DNA of 64,000 nt from Golubevia sp. BC0850 (taxonomy: Eukaryota; Basidiomycota; Exobasidiomycetes; Golubeviales; Golubeviaceae): the NCBI GenBank assembly GCA_012976225.1, contig JAAVVG010000008.1, positions 248,001 to 312,000 of the forward strand. Reading direction: 5' to 3'. The notes below the pieces were generated by a model that was not told where the DNA came from, did not search any database, and saw only the letters and a program-made list of their open reading frames with translations. The translations under genes and the position numbers were made by a program. This document shows positions 45,005 to 55,850 of the stretch, piece after piece; within the stretch, counting starts at the first letter, position 1, and the number at the start of each line of letters is the position of its first letter.

Positions 45005-48000
45005 TTAAATCAGACCATTCTCCTGTAAAATTCGTCGGTAGACTTCAGCTTGGGATTTTTCCAGATCTCGCTCGCGAGTCAAAGCTCTGTTGGGAAGAGG
45101 AGAGAGGCGAAGATAAGGTCAGCGCGAGGAACACGAGGAAGGAGAAGGTCGACGAACTTCCAACTCACTTGTTGTCTATCCTCAATTGATTCCTTTCAGA
45201 CTTGGCTTGTTGGACTGCCTTTCGAAGAGAGTCGACTTCTACACTCTCCGGCTGTTGAGTGTCCTCATACATCAAGTCCAATTCGTCGTTGAAGGCCTGC
45301 GAGAAGAAGAGGAAAGGTGAGATGTAAGTTTCAAACTCTTACTTAGAAACCTCTCTTTCATTCGACTCTCCTCACCTTATGAAGCTCAGTATTCTCCAAT
45401 CTTCCATCCGACTCTAAAGCAGTTAAGAGCTCGCATTTCCTAGTAAGAACTTGAACTTGAGTTCTCAACGCCTTAGCTTCACCAGCTTCTTTTCTGAGAT
45501 TTTCTTTCTCTTCATCGATCTCAGGTTCCTTGACCCTAGAACGAGAAGGAGAAGCGGATCTCTCAGAAGAAGATTCGGCGTAAAGACGAGCCATGACCTG
45601 AACGTCTCCACGAAGTCTCTTTTGAGTTGAAGCTGCATCTTCGAATCTCTCGTCTGCATCGGCTAGCCATTGTTCGATGGAAGTCATCCAATCTTCTAGG
45701 AAAGTTGGACTCAGAGGACCTCTACGAAGAGCTTCGTATCCATCCTTTGCGAGGTCTCGAGAAGGAGAGACTCGACCCTGGAGATGAAAGGGGGATCGTC
45801 AGTGAAGCTCGAGGGAGGATTCCTCCGGCGCTCAATTTTGCTTACATTGTTCTGCTTCTCTCTCATGGGACTATCATCAGATCTCCTAGATTTTTCCTTC
45901 CCAGCAGCAGCTCTTCTCAAACTGTTGCGAAGACTTCTGACCTCGGTTCTGATCTGCTCCACTCCTTTCCTACTTCTCTTCTCTTCATCTTGAGCTCTCT
46001 CTAGATGTCGTAGAACTCTCTTAGTAAGATCCTCCTTAGAAAGAGTTCTTCCGTCCGGCTCATCCTTTTGAGGGACGTTTGGAGGTCTATTGGAAGAGTG
46101 AAGAGGTGATCGAGGTCTTCTAGCAGCATTATTGCCACCCCCACGAAGAGGAGACGAAGGTCTTGATGTATCTCGTTCTCTATCCATTCTTTCAGGAGAG
46201 AGCGGTCGAGCGGTAGCAGCTGGTGAAGGCTCTCCATCGGATCCAGCATGAGCTTGACGTTTAGCCATCTGAGAACCAGAAAAATCGAAAGGCATGGCTC
46301 TCTTCGATCCAGAAGAGACTCTAGTCTGAGGTGAGGGTCTTGATTTCGAAGGATGACTTGCGTTCTCACTGACTCCTAGGTGGGTTGGTACTGGCTTGCG
46401 TCTTGCTGGAGATCCAGAGTCAGCTGGAGGTGGCGAACTGAGATCTCTTGGACCGACAACTCGACTCGGAGAACGAGACAGACCTCCAGCAGAAGCCTCG
46501 GCTACAGCAAGCTGCTGTTCGTTGACATCTCTGGCAGGAGTGCTTCTCGCTCTCTGACGTAGATGCTCGCGACTTGGAGTAGACGGAGAGGCTGGAAATG
46601 AGAAGTGAAGTCGAAATAGATGTGTCAGCTAAGGAAGGTCTACGTACAATACTAGCAGTAGATGAAAGACTCCGTCAAACGACTCACCAGTCCAGTCCAT
46701 GCCAGCATGGGTAGCTGCAGCTCTTTTTGGAGTATGCTCGCCAACAGTAGCTTGCAAGATGGCATCAGCAGGTCCAACTGAAGTAGCTCTTCCATTCCTG
46801 GTGGCTCCCAACCTCATAGGAGAAAGACTAGCTGGATCAGGTAGTCCAAGAAATCCTCCTGGTCGACTACTGAAACTAGTAGCAGGAGTAGAAAATCCGT
46901 AAACAGAAGAAAGATTATCACTATTCGAATTCGAATTTGAAGTGAGAGTGCTCTTACTCATGGTACTCTTTGTTCTTTTAGCAGGAGATCCAAAGACGTC
47001 AATACTTCCAGCTGCACTTCGAATAGACCCTGGAGTTCCAAAGAGAAGATTCCGACCGAAGTTCTCCAAGCCAGTTACGACTCTTCCTCGATGAGAAGCA
47101 GGGGTGGATGGATGAGAGCTCGGTGTCACTGGTTGGAAATCTGGATTCGAGGTACAAGCATCGGCGTTGAGGTCGTCCAGTCTAGTAGCTAGACAAGAAA
47201 GAGAAAGAATGAGTTGCTCGTCATCGTCTGGACGTCCTTTGATTGAAGTCGTGTAAGCTGCCTCGCCGTACTGCTCGTCGACGGAGCTGATCCTCAATTG
47301 AGCGTGAGGCTTTGCAAGTTCAGGACCGAAAGGAAGAGCATCGGCGTCATTTTGAAGGTCGACGTGTAGAACGATGGCACTCTTTGGGGTTCAAGATGAG
47401 AGAGGGGCAAAAGGGTGTCAGTCGAGATCTAAGCCACTCACTCTACTCAGCTACTCACCTTGCTGGGTTCAGTCAAATAGGACCTCCTTCCGTAAACGTT
47501 CCAGTAAACCAATCTCCTAGCGTTCTGATCTCCAGGCCAATTCGTACCGCCGCTGCCATATCTCTCCCTCTTTTCTTTCGGAATTACTAAACATCTAACG
47601 TGACTACGATTGTGTCTAGTCTTGTAAAGGGCTTGAGCTCTCCAAAGACCCTCCAAGAACCTAGCTTTCTCAAGACGAGCTGGAGTAGAACTAGAAGCGG
47701 AGGAGCTGAAAGGTCCACGAGAAGCTGCCAGTGGAGAATTGGAATCCGAAGTCACGTACTGTCTGACCAATCGAGATGTCCACTTTTCAGCTGAGACATG
47801 AGAAGGCGATTGAGCGAACGAGAGTTGGAAATCTGAAAGGGGGGGCAGGTTCAGGGTTGGAGATTCGATACGGTCAGCCAATGAACTTCATTGCTTCTAA
47901 TGGGTTCTATTTCTACTCACCAGTTCCACCCAAATCCGTAGCCGTCACATCAGAAATGTCGAGCATTCCTCTGAAACTCAAATCTCCTTTCCTTCCATTA

Positions 48001-50213
48001 GACAACTCTTTCGAGTTTCCATTCCCACTTCTTTCACTGAAACTTCTCATCTGATCAGCCAATCGATTGAGATCGTCAAGACCGACTCCTCTTCTACCAT
48101 TGACTGTAGAAGAAGCTCTCTTGACTATGGCTAGTCTATCATCAAAGAGATAAAGAGTACAGTGAAGAGTTCTTGAAGAACTTGAAGAGCTACCAACTCC
48201 CGGAGAGAAGAGGCCTGAAGGACCTGAACTACCACCAACAGCAGTGGAGAAATCGGAAATCGGAAAGTCATCGACGTCGATGCAGTCGATGAATTCTCTT
48301 TGAGCTGATACCAATGCGGGCTGTGATGATCGAGAGAGCTGAGTCAGTGAAATCAACTCTAGAATCCTAAATCCAGATCTCTTTTCCTCGATTAGACTTA
48401 CAGGGAAATCATCGACACTTCTCTGGAAACTCCAAAGAACTGCGGCTTTCTTGGTCTTGTCATCAGCTTCGCAGCTAGCGATCCTGCTGGCTAGAACCAC
48501 AGCTTCTTCCAATCTAGCTCTCTGAGAGTCAGTCGGAGGCAGAAACTTAATTAAACCATCTAACATTAACTTGTATCTCGGTATCCTCTGAACTGGTTCC
48601 ATTAGAAGATCTCGAAGTCCAGTGTTTCCAATGTTGGTAAGTGAGTATTTTACTCTCTTGAAAAAGAGGAAGAGAAGAGAGAAGAGATGAGTGAGAGTCT
48701 TTGAAATCAAAGCAAAGGTAAGAAGAAGTTCTTACTCTTACTCACCTCAGTAAAGTCCCGATAGCTTCTATTCGCCTTGGCCAAGCTCTGTTCAATGTGC
48801 TTTGCCTTTTCAAAGTTAGCAAAGTACTCATTATAACATCCAAAGCAAGCCATCTGAGAACCGAGAATTGATTGGAGGAAAAGAAAATTCAGCACAGTTG
48901 TCTCAGCCGGCAAAGAAAAGGAAACAGAGAACTCACATGTTTGTAAACGACTTCTCCAATTTTGCGCCTACAAGCTTCATCTCCTTCTAGGAGTAGATCC
49001 TCTAGATCTTTCAAGAACGCTTGATTGGCTCCTAGTAATTCTCCAACATTTCCAAATAACCTTTGAGCTTCGTAGAGAGGAATGATTACTGTGTCTCTAT
49101 CTCTTGCTAATTGTCGAAGAGGAACCGCATATTTCTATGAAAATCGGAAAGTCAGAGACCAAGGGAAAGAGAGTCAATGAGACATTCCTTAATGAATTGT
49201 TCCGAAAGAAATGGTTGAAAAACACAAGTTTAAAATCTTGCTCTACTCACAGAATATAAAGCATCAAGTCTCCTGACGTAACTTCTCTCCGTTTCTACCA
49301 ATTCCAATAATCTAGCTTTGAACTTGTCTGAATTGTTCTTAATTCCAGGAATTGATTCCATCTGAAAGGAAATGAAAGGAAAAGAAAGGGAAAGAATGAG
49401 GGAGATTAATGAAGAGCGGGCAGGTCGGTCTCTTTTCTCTCAATCTCAGTACTCTCCCTTCAGCTCCTCTCCTCATCGGACACAAATCAAACTCACCTCC
49501 TTTCTATGTCCTCCACCACTGACAGGAGTGATACTATTCCCACTTGAAGATCGAGGCATACCATTTGAATCCATCACCTCTCCCTCATCATTTCCATGAT
49601 GATCCACCACGACGTTCCCAAGCCAAGGTAGTATGGATGAGTCTGTGAAAGAGTGAAAGACAACCCATCCCACATCAGCTCCAAAGCTCTTACTTGTCTG
49701 TCTCCTACTACCCTTTGCTCTTTTGTCTCAATCGGCATCCATCCTCATCCTCACACTCTACTCACCTCTTTCCTGTTGTTCAGTATTCATGATGAGCTCC
49801 TTCAAATTCCCACCGTGAACCATATCTTCTAATACAACATCATAGAAATCGACTCTAGTTAAAGTAGGACCAATTCCCATACCATCATCCAAATCCGATT
49901 CCAATTCCAATTGCAACTCTACAGCTCTCTGGTCTTCTTCATCCTGTAGCATCAAAGATGATCTATTCGGATGATTACTGTTATCTGAACCTGAGAATGA
50001 TGGACCTCTGGATTTTGATCTACTCTTTCCCTTTCCCTTGCTGTTGCTTGTAGGTCTTAGTGGAGATCTTGTAGGGGAACAAGATGAAGGTGGTGCTGGT
50101 TGTGCTTGCCTGTTTGAAGAGGATGCGGATTCACCTGATCTCGAAGAAGGCCTCTCTGGTGAAGTTGAGCCAGATCTTGAAAAGGAAACTGGTCGAGATC
50201 GCGCTTTCATCAT
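45005..50213 (-). CDS. Dbl-family Rho guanine nucleotide exchange factor with coiled-coil tail
   Basis: Thirteen exons (49766-50213, 49497-49642, 49251-49361, 48937-49134, 48746-48853, 48402-48656, 47921-48320, 47459-47832, 46688-47381, 45846-46591, 45376-45777, 45169-45296, 45005-45086) close in frame at 1363 residues. A serine/arginine-rich N-terminus precedes the Dbl-homology domain (about 205-420). The domain has ARLLELVETERSYVRRLDAL (conserved region 1) and GLRDLLMEPVQRIPRYKLML (conserved region 3). A diverged PH-like region follows (LHCTLYLFDDRLAIVKR through RRLVYWNVYGRRSYL). A long Ser/Pro/Arg-rich disordered stretch comes next, then a C-terminal coiled coil. Such proteins activate Rho/Cdc42 GTPases at growth and division sites. 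The exact subfamily (for example Bud3-related) is unclear. It is next to other polarity genes in this window. Confidence 0.88.
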
Positions 50214-50875
50214 CCTTGAATTGAGTTGAGTGTTTGAGGGTTGAATTGGATTGGAGAGGACGCTTCTCTCTACTTGAATGCGCTTCTTCTTTCAGTGTCG
50301 GATGGAATGTTAAATAGAAAAGGGAATCAAAGAAGAAAATAAAGTTGAAAAATGGGTGTAAAATGCTGAGTGCCAAAAGTAAGACCTATCAAAGTCGGTT
50401 GTGCCGATTGACGCGAAGGAGCTCACGTGCCATTTCAAAGCTTCAAAACTCAACTCATGTGAGCAAAAGTAAGATTGACTTTAGATGTTTGTCGAGAAGA
50501 ACAAGAAGAAGTACAAATAGTATGACAGATTTAAAACAAATGCAAATGAGAGTGGGGGGAGTGTTGGCTTGTAATAATTGTAAGGAATGTGGGGGGTTGC
50601 GGATGCTGATGCTGACGTATGAGAACAGAAAATGATTGTCTAAGGTGAGATTATGAATGTTTGGGGGCATAGAAAATGCTTTTGGAGAGGGAGAAAGAGA
50701 GAGAGAGAGAACGGAAGGGAGAGAGGGAAAGGGCGAAGAGGCAGAAGCGAGAGCAGAGAGCAAGGCAGAGGCACGGAAGCGAAGCAGATAGCAAAGAATG
50801 GAGTGAAATCTGAGAAAAGATGAGGAGAGAAGAAGAGAAAGTACGGTGACATTGAAGAAAAAGGGACCCAGGAAA
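50214..50875. other. RhoGEF promoter and serine-rich gene 3' end
   Basis: This 662-base same-strand spacer includes a GA-rich microsatellite around 50691-50720 (CT-rich on the transcribed strand). No supported gene. Confidence 0.45.
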
Positions 50876-53371
50876 CTAAATAGCGAAACCATAAACGACC
50901 CCATCGTCAAGACTTAAATCCCCTTGGAATTCATCCTCCACCTCCAATCGTTCTTTGTTTCCATTTAAACTGTATTCTGAATTCCTTCTGATGAGATTTT
51001 CTAATCCAAGAGCGCAAAGCAACTGAGGTTTCTCATCAGCTAACATTTCCATTTCTTCTTGACCAGTTAAGATTTCATCTCCAAGGAAATTTGAAGACAA
51101 GAAATCCAAATTTCTAGGTTTAGAAGCAGGAGAATCGTCCAAAGAGAAACCAGGAGTTATAGGAGAAGACCAATCTGAAGAATCTCTTTTACTACGATGA
51201 GAACTTGTAATTGAAGGAGGTCTTGAATTTGAAAAGGATTCCAAACTTTCAATTTCCTTTCTGAAAGAAACTCTTTTCCCAATTCCACCCCCTTCTCTTT
51301 GTTCTTGAAGCTTCAAAGCGGTTTCCAAATCAAAAGAACCATTCAAATCGAAAAGAGGTCTTGAATTTTGATGAGAAGATGAGAAAGTTCTGGATCTAGG
51401 TCTGGTAGAATGACGTAAGATTCCAGAAGGTGAAGGAGATGCATTTCCAGAAGAAGATCTTGAATGATCACCTAGTTTGAATGAATTCTTGTTATTGCTT
51501 GAAGAAGGAGGTAAATCTGGTAATGGGGTTGAAGGTGGTGGACAAGGAGGTGGTGACCATGGAGAAGGGGTTCCACTAATTTTACTGCCCCTGTTGACTA
51601 CTTCCGATCCGATCAGTGAGGTTGGTAAAGATAACATCAAGGGTGGTTTGGCTCTTCTTTCCCTAAGAGCTGAATTTGAAGTTGATGTTGATAACTGAGA
51701 AGAAGGTTTGGTGTTGATCGGTGAAGTTGAAATAGAGATTAAACCAAAGATTGGAGCTGGACCATCTCCACCTGAATGATTTCTCCTGATTGATTTGACT
51801 TTGGTTGCTGACCTCAAGGAACTGTGAGAGTGTCTCTCGCGTAATGTCTTTGGAGGAGCTGGGAAAACGAAAGTGTTAACATCTGAAGTTGGCATCCTTT
51901 CCCAGTTTCCATTTCCATCTCCATGTTGAAGAGCGTAGCTTGAAGCTAGGTTTCTACGATCCAAAATGTCTAGAGAACATTCGGAGCTTGATCTCCTGTG
52001 AGTGGAGAGCATGATTTGAAGAGATGTTTCTCCTTCTTCTTCTTCTTCACAGAGCCAGCTTCCGAGTAGTGGTCTTTTGGTTTCCGTTAAAGAAGAGCCA
52101 GAAGGTGAAGGGGAGATGGTGGAACTAGCTTTTGACGGTGAAATTGAATCCTCTCCGTGTCCAGATTCAGTTCGGATTGGAGAAGTAGTCATGCTCATTC
52201 CATGAGCTGTTTTTCTAGAGGAGGATCTTGAAGAACATCTGGGTGGTGGAATGGCAGTCAAAGTTGGTTGAGGTGAAGAGACTGTTCGACCTCTGAGTTC
52301 TACAGTACTCCTTCCTTTCCTTGGAGAAGAACTTGGACTAGAGAATCCATCACTTGGAGCAGAGCTTACGATACTTGATTTTGAAGTCGTAGAACCTGAA
52401 CTTCCTGGTCTTGAAGATCTGACTGAAGGTGTACTTGATGGTTTGAGCATGGCTGAGAAAGATTCATAATCCTTAAGAGTTGACTCTTCAGAAGTCTCGG
52501 TTCCAGTAGGTGAAGAAGGTGAATTGAAAAAATGAGATCTTAAATCGAAATCTTTAGTCTTTGAGCTTCTCTTTAAAGCCTTTCCGTCCAATCCAAAGTT
52601 GTTTCCATCCATGGTTGCGTTTCTCTCGCGACTCTTCTCTTTGTTTCCACCCAAGAACCTTCTAGCTTCATCTGAAAACTTCCTTGTTAAACTCGATTGA
52701 GACACACTTCTTTGTCTGTTTAACCTTTCACCGTTCGAATTGTTCAATGATCCTGCACCGTTACTACTAGTATTGTTGGGACTAAAAGATGGGAAAAGTT
52801 GAGGTCTAACCATTTCGTTCTGAGATGTTGCTGCTGTAGAATTTGAAGTTGAAGAAGAAGCAATTGATTGACTAGAGAGATAATGATCTACACTTTCTTC
52901 TGATTCTTGTTCTTCGGTTTCTGGGAAGGTAGGTAAAGGCTTTCTTACTTTGAGATTACGTCTCTCTACTAAAAGAACGGTCGGAGAAGTTGGAGAATCA
53001 CCTAGGCTTTTTCTTGGAAATCTGGTTGAAGACGATGAATTGTTCTCAAAGGATTGAGGTTTAGATGGTGAAGGAGGTTGTTTATATCTTTTAGGACGAA
53101 GATCGAAGTCGAAACTTTTACGAGCTGGACGACTTGGACTTGGCTTTGGTTGGGATGATTGAGGTTGAAGATCTACTGAATTAGATCTTGTTGGTTGAAA
53201 GACGAAATTGGCTGAATAGTTATTTGTTGGATAAGAGATTAAAGGTTGAGAAGCTGCTTGTTTGGTATGACCTCGACGAAAGAAACTTGGAATGGGAAGT
53301 CTGGAACTTGTCTTTTCTTTCCTTTGTTTGAAAACTTGAACGTCTTGTGAGAATCGAGTTGGCTGCGACAT
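50876..53371 (-). CDS. Serine-rich orphan protein, intronless
   Basis: A single uninterrupted frame encodes 831 residues. It is unusual here because nearly all neighbours have introns. The protein is rich in Ser, Pro, Arg and Asn and is predicted to be largely disordered. Short conserved-looking islands are RLPIPSFFRRGHTKQ near the N-terminus and MLADEKPQLLCALGLENLI near the C-terminus. Many Ser-Pro and Arg-x-x-Ser sites suggest phosphorylation. There is no signal peptide, membrane segment or recognisable domain. I do not recognise a family. The length and codon pattern argue that it is real. The ATG is preceded by a TGAT/ATCA tetranucleotide repeat (53372-53390). Confidence 0.75.
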   Translation of the reverse strand: MSQPTRFSQDVQVFKQRKEKTSSRLPIPSFFRRGHTKQAASQPLISYPTNNYSANFVFQPTRSNSVDLQPQSSQPKPSPSRPARKSFDFDLRPKRYKQPPSPSKPQSFENNSSSSTRFPRKSLGDSPTSPTVLLVERRNLKVRKPLPTFPETEEQESEESVDHYLSSQSIASSSTSNSTAATSQNEMVRPQLFPSFSPNNTSSNGAGSLNNSNGERLNRQRSVSQSSLTRKFSDEARRFLGGNKEKSRERNATMDGNNFGLDGKALKRSSKTKDFDLRSHFFNSPSSPTGTETSEESTLKDYESFSAMLKPSSTPSVRSSRPGSSGSTTSKSSIVSSAPSDGFSSPSSSPRKGRSTVELRGRTVSSPQPTLTAIPPPRCSSRSSSRKTAHGMSMTTSPIRTESGHGEDSISPSKASSTISPSPSGSSLTETKRPLLGSWLCEEEEEGETSLQIMLSTHRRSSSECSLDILDRRNLASSYALQHGDGNGNWERMPTSDVNTFVFPAPPKTLRERHSHSSLRSATKVKSIRRNHSGGDGPAPIFGLISISTSPINTKPSSQLSTSTSNSALRERRAKPPLMLSLPTSLIGSEVVNRGSKISGTPSPWSPPPCPPPSTPLPDLPPSSSNNKNSFKLGDHSRSSSGNASPSPSGILRHSTRPRSRTFSSSHQNSRPLFDLNGSFDLETALKLQEQREGGGIGKRVSFRKEIESLESFSNSRPPSITSSHRSKRDSSDWSSPITPGFSLDDSPASKPRNLDFLSSNFLGDEILTGQEEMEMLADEKPQLLCALGLENLIRRNSEYSLNGNKERLEVEDEFQGDLSLDDGVVYGFAI

Positions 53372-55850
53372 GATTGATTGATTGATTGATAGAAGGTAGT
53401 TAGAAAGAAAACAGGAAAAGGTCAGAAGGGAGAAAGGAAAAGGTTGAAGGTTGAAAGAGAAGGGATGGGGTACTTGAGTAGACCATCCTTCTCATTCCCC
53501 CTTTGAAACGAACCCCTCCCCTTTCAACTCACCTTATTGTTGTTATGACACTAAAGAGCTATTCTAGAACTTTGAACCAAAACTTTAAAAACACAGGTTC
53601 GTTCACTTTGTTAGTAGTCCCGGTTGAAGATCAATGGAGTGTTTGGATGATTTCTGAATGCAGTGAGACAAGGAGAAGACAGAGAAGAAAAGGCCGTTCC
53701 TATCTTGAAAACTTTGAAGAACGGTTCTGAAGAGAGGAATTGAGCCACAGAAATTGAGAAAGTTGGGGAAAGAAAAAGAAAGGCCTTTGGGGTTTTAAAG
53801 AAGAAAGAAAACAAGGTCGCATGCGGGAAGCAAAGTGAGATCGAAAAGAGGGTGTGGTGAGAAGATGTGTGTAGGGCCGAGCAGTCAGAAACCTTCCCTC
53901 TCGCCCCTCCGCTTGATAACCATATTTAATCGAGCTGAGTGAACTTCTACATCATTCTTTTTCAGCCCAGACACCTTAGAATCAGGTTTTCAACACGAGC
54001 AAGTCACTTTCTGACGTGCTGATCTCATCCTGTCGGTCTGGGTGACAGAAGAGACGGGTCCCTGGCCAGAGCTGGCACGCAAGGGCGGAGACTGAATTGA
54101 AATTTTGAAAGTTCCGCTCTCGAATCGCCCTCCCTCTCTCCCACGTTTTTGATTTTTCGGCTAAAGATTTCTCTTTCACACCCCGCCACCACAATTCCCA
54201 TAATGGAATCGAAAGCGCGTCGACCATGCCTCGTGTCTCTTTAAGCTTTCAAGCGCTTTAGAGATTTTGTGTATAGAGAAAGTTGCTCTCGTTTGCGAAC
54301 ACCGTTGAACTGAGAAGAGTTGCTGCCAGAAACATTCTAGATCGCGTTGTGTAGATGTCAAAGCAAAGCTTGGTTGGAGAGAGAGAGAGAGTACGACGTG
54401 AATTTCGTGGAGAGGAGAGGACGGAGGATTCCTCTTGCCTGTTTGAAAGTTTTGTAAATGGGTAGAGGACCGATTCTGGAATACAACGGCGTAATCCATT
54501 CGAGAGACAGAGGGGAATGAAGCATGAAGGAGACGCTTGTCATCCCACCGAATCAAAAATCAACTCTCGAGATGGGACAAGGACTTCAGATTTGAGCGCT
54601 GAACAATGATTGCACCTCTCTTAGCCCAGTTGAAACAGCCTTCTTCCTCAGTCTATTGAAGCACAACACATTGGATATAAGAGCTTCCTTTGGGTGATCG
54701 GAACACCTGGAAAGAGTTGCTGACATAGAACACAGTGACTACCCGAAAGAGAAGACAATATGCAGCAGGGTCGTTGGAAGGAGATGGTCTGAAATGTGCG
54801 TTTTGGGGTGGGTCATTGGGTGGCAAATCTGCTCGAGCTTCGCCTCAACCCTCCAGTCGGAAATGCCTCTCATCTTCTGAACAGACCGATTGTATCACTT
54901 GAAGGTGATCCAAGAGGAACTCGCGACCTTTCTTTCAAAAGCAAGGAGAGCTTCTCGAAGTCGATACAACATCTTCTCCAAAGCCCTCGTTCGTCAGTCG
55001 CAGGAGAGCTCGTCAAGACGTAGCAAGCGCTCCATACATAACCAAATTTCCTCAGTCAGTTGTCTATGTAGGTAAGAGCTGTGATCCTCGCTGAGATGCT
55101 GGGAAGAACACACGGAGAAGCAGCCCGCGCACACACATTGCTTCAGAAAAATAAAGTTTTGGCTCATACCGACGAGACCCTCTCCCAAGTCCAAACAAAC
55201 TCAACCCAACGACATCTGACTTTGAATGAGAACGCCAAAAGAAAAGAAAGAAACAAAGCAAAAAGAGAGAGTTGTTGGAATTGCGAGAGGGGGAGAGCCA
55301 CACGAGGCGATGAAGTTACGCGTCTTCGACTGATACACTGACGTGTCTGCAGATTGACCCCTTAAAAAACTCAGCGGGAGCTTTCCGTCACTTTCTGATC
55401 GAAGCCCGCCGAAGAGGAGATCTTTCTTTTGGAGAATTGTTTGACACTTTCCTTTTTGGGAAAGGGAGGGGAGGGGAAACATCTTCACTCCAATCCTTAA
55501 CTTCCCACTCCCTCTCTCAAAATTCTCTCCATCTCTTCTCGTTCTCTAATTCTCGTTTCGATTTTCTCCCTTCCTTCAAAACTACTGTTTCATAATTCTC
55601 AGGCTCGGCACTTTCCAACCTTCAAACAAACAACGCAAACCCACACTCTCTAGAGCCTAGGACCTCCCTACCTCTTCTCTCTATCTCTCTTTCTCTCTTC
55701 AAACTCACACTCTCTTATTTGCTTCATTCATTACTTCCACACTCTTTTAGAAACCTTCAAGGTCAATTTCAACTCGGTCGAGGGAATTTAAGCTCTCTTT
55801 CTCCCTGCTCTCAAGACCCAAGCAAGCTCACATCACCCACCTCCCTCGCG
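53372..55850. other. Long divergent intergenic region
   Basis: About 2.5 kb separates the serine-rich gene from the Axl2-like gene. The proximal 400 bases before 55851 are CT-rich leader. Elsewhere only short, overlapping frames occur on both strands, none with similarity or splice support. It may hold a long 5' leader or upstream regulatory elements of either gene. Confidence 0.45.

Noticed and set aside
47600-48054. Plus-strand frames inside the RhoGEF
   Set aside because: They are shadows of the minus-strand exons, which have clear domain support.
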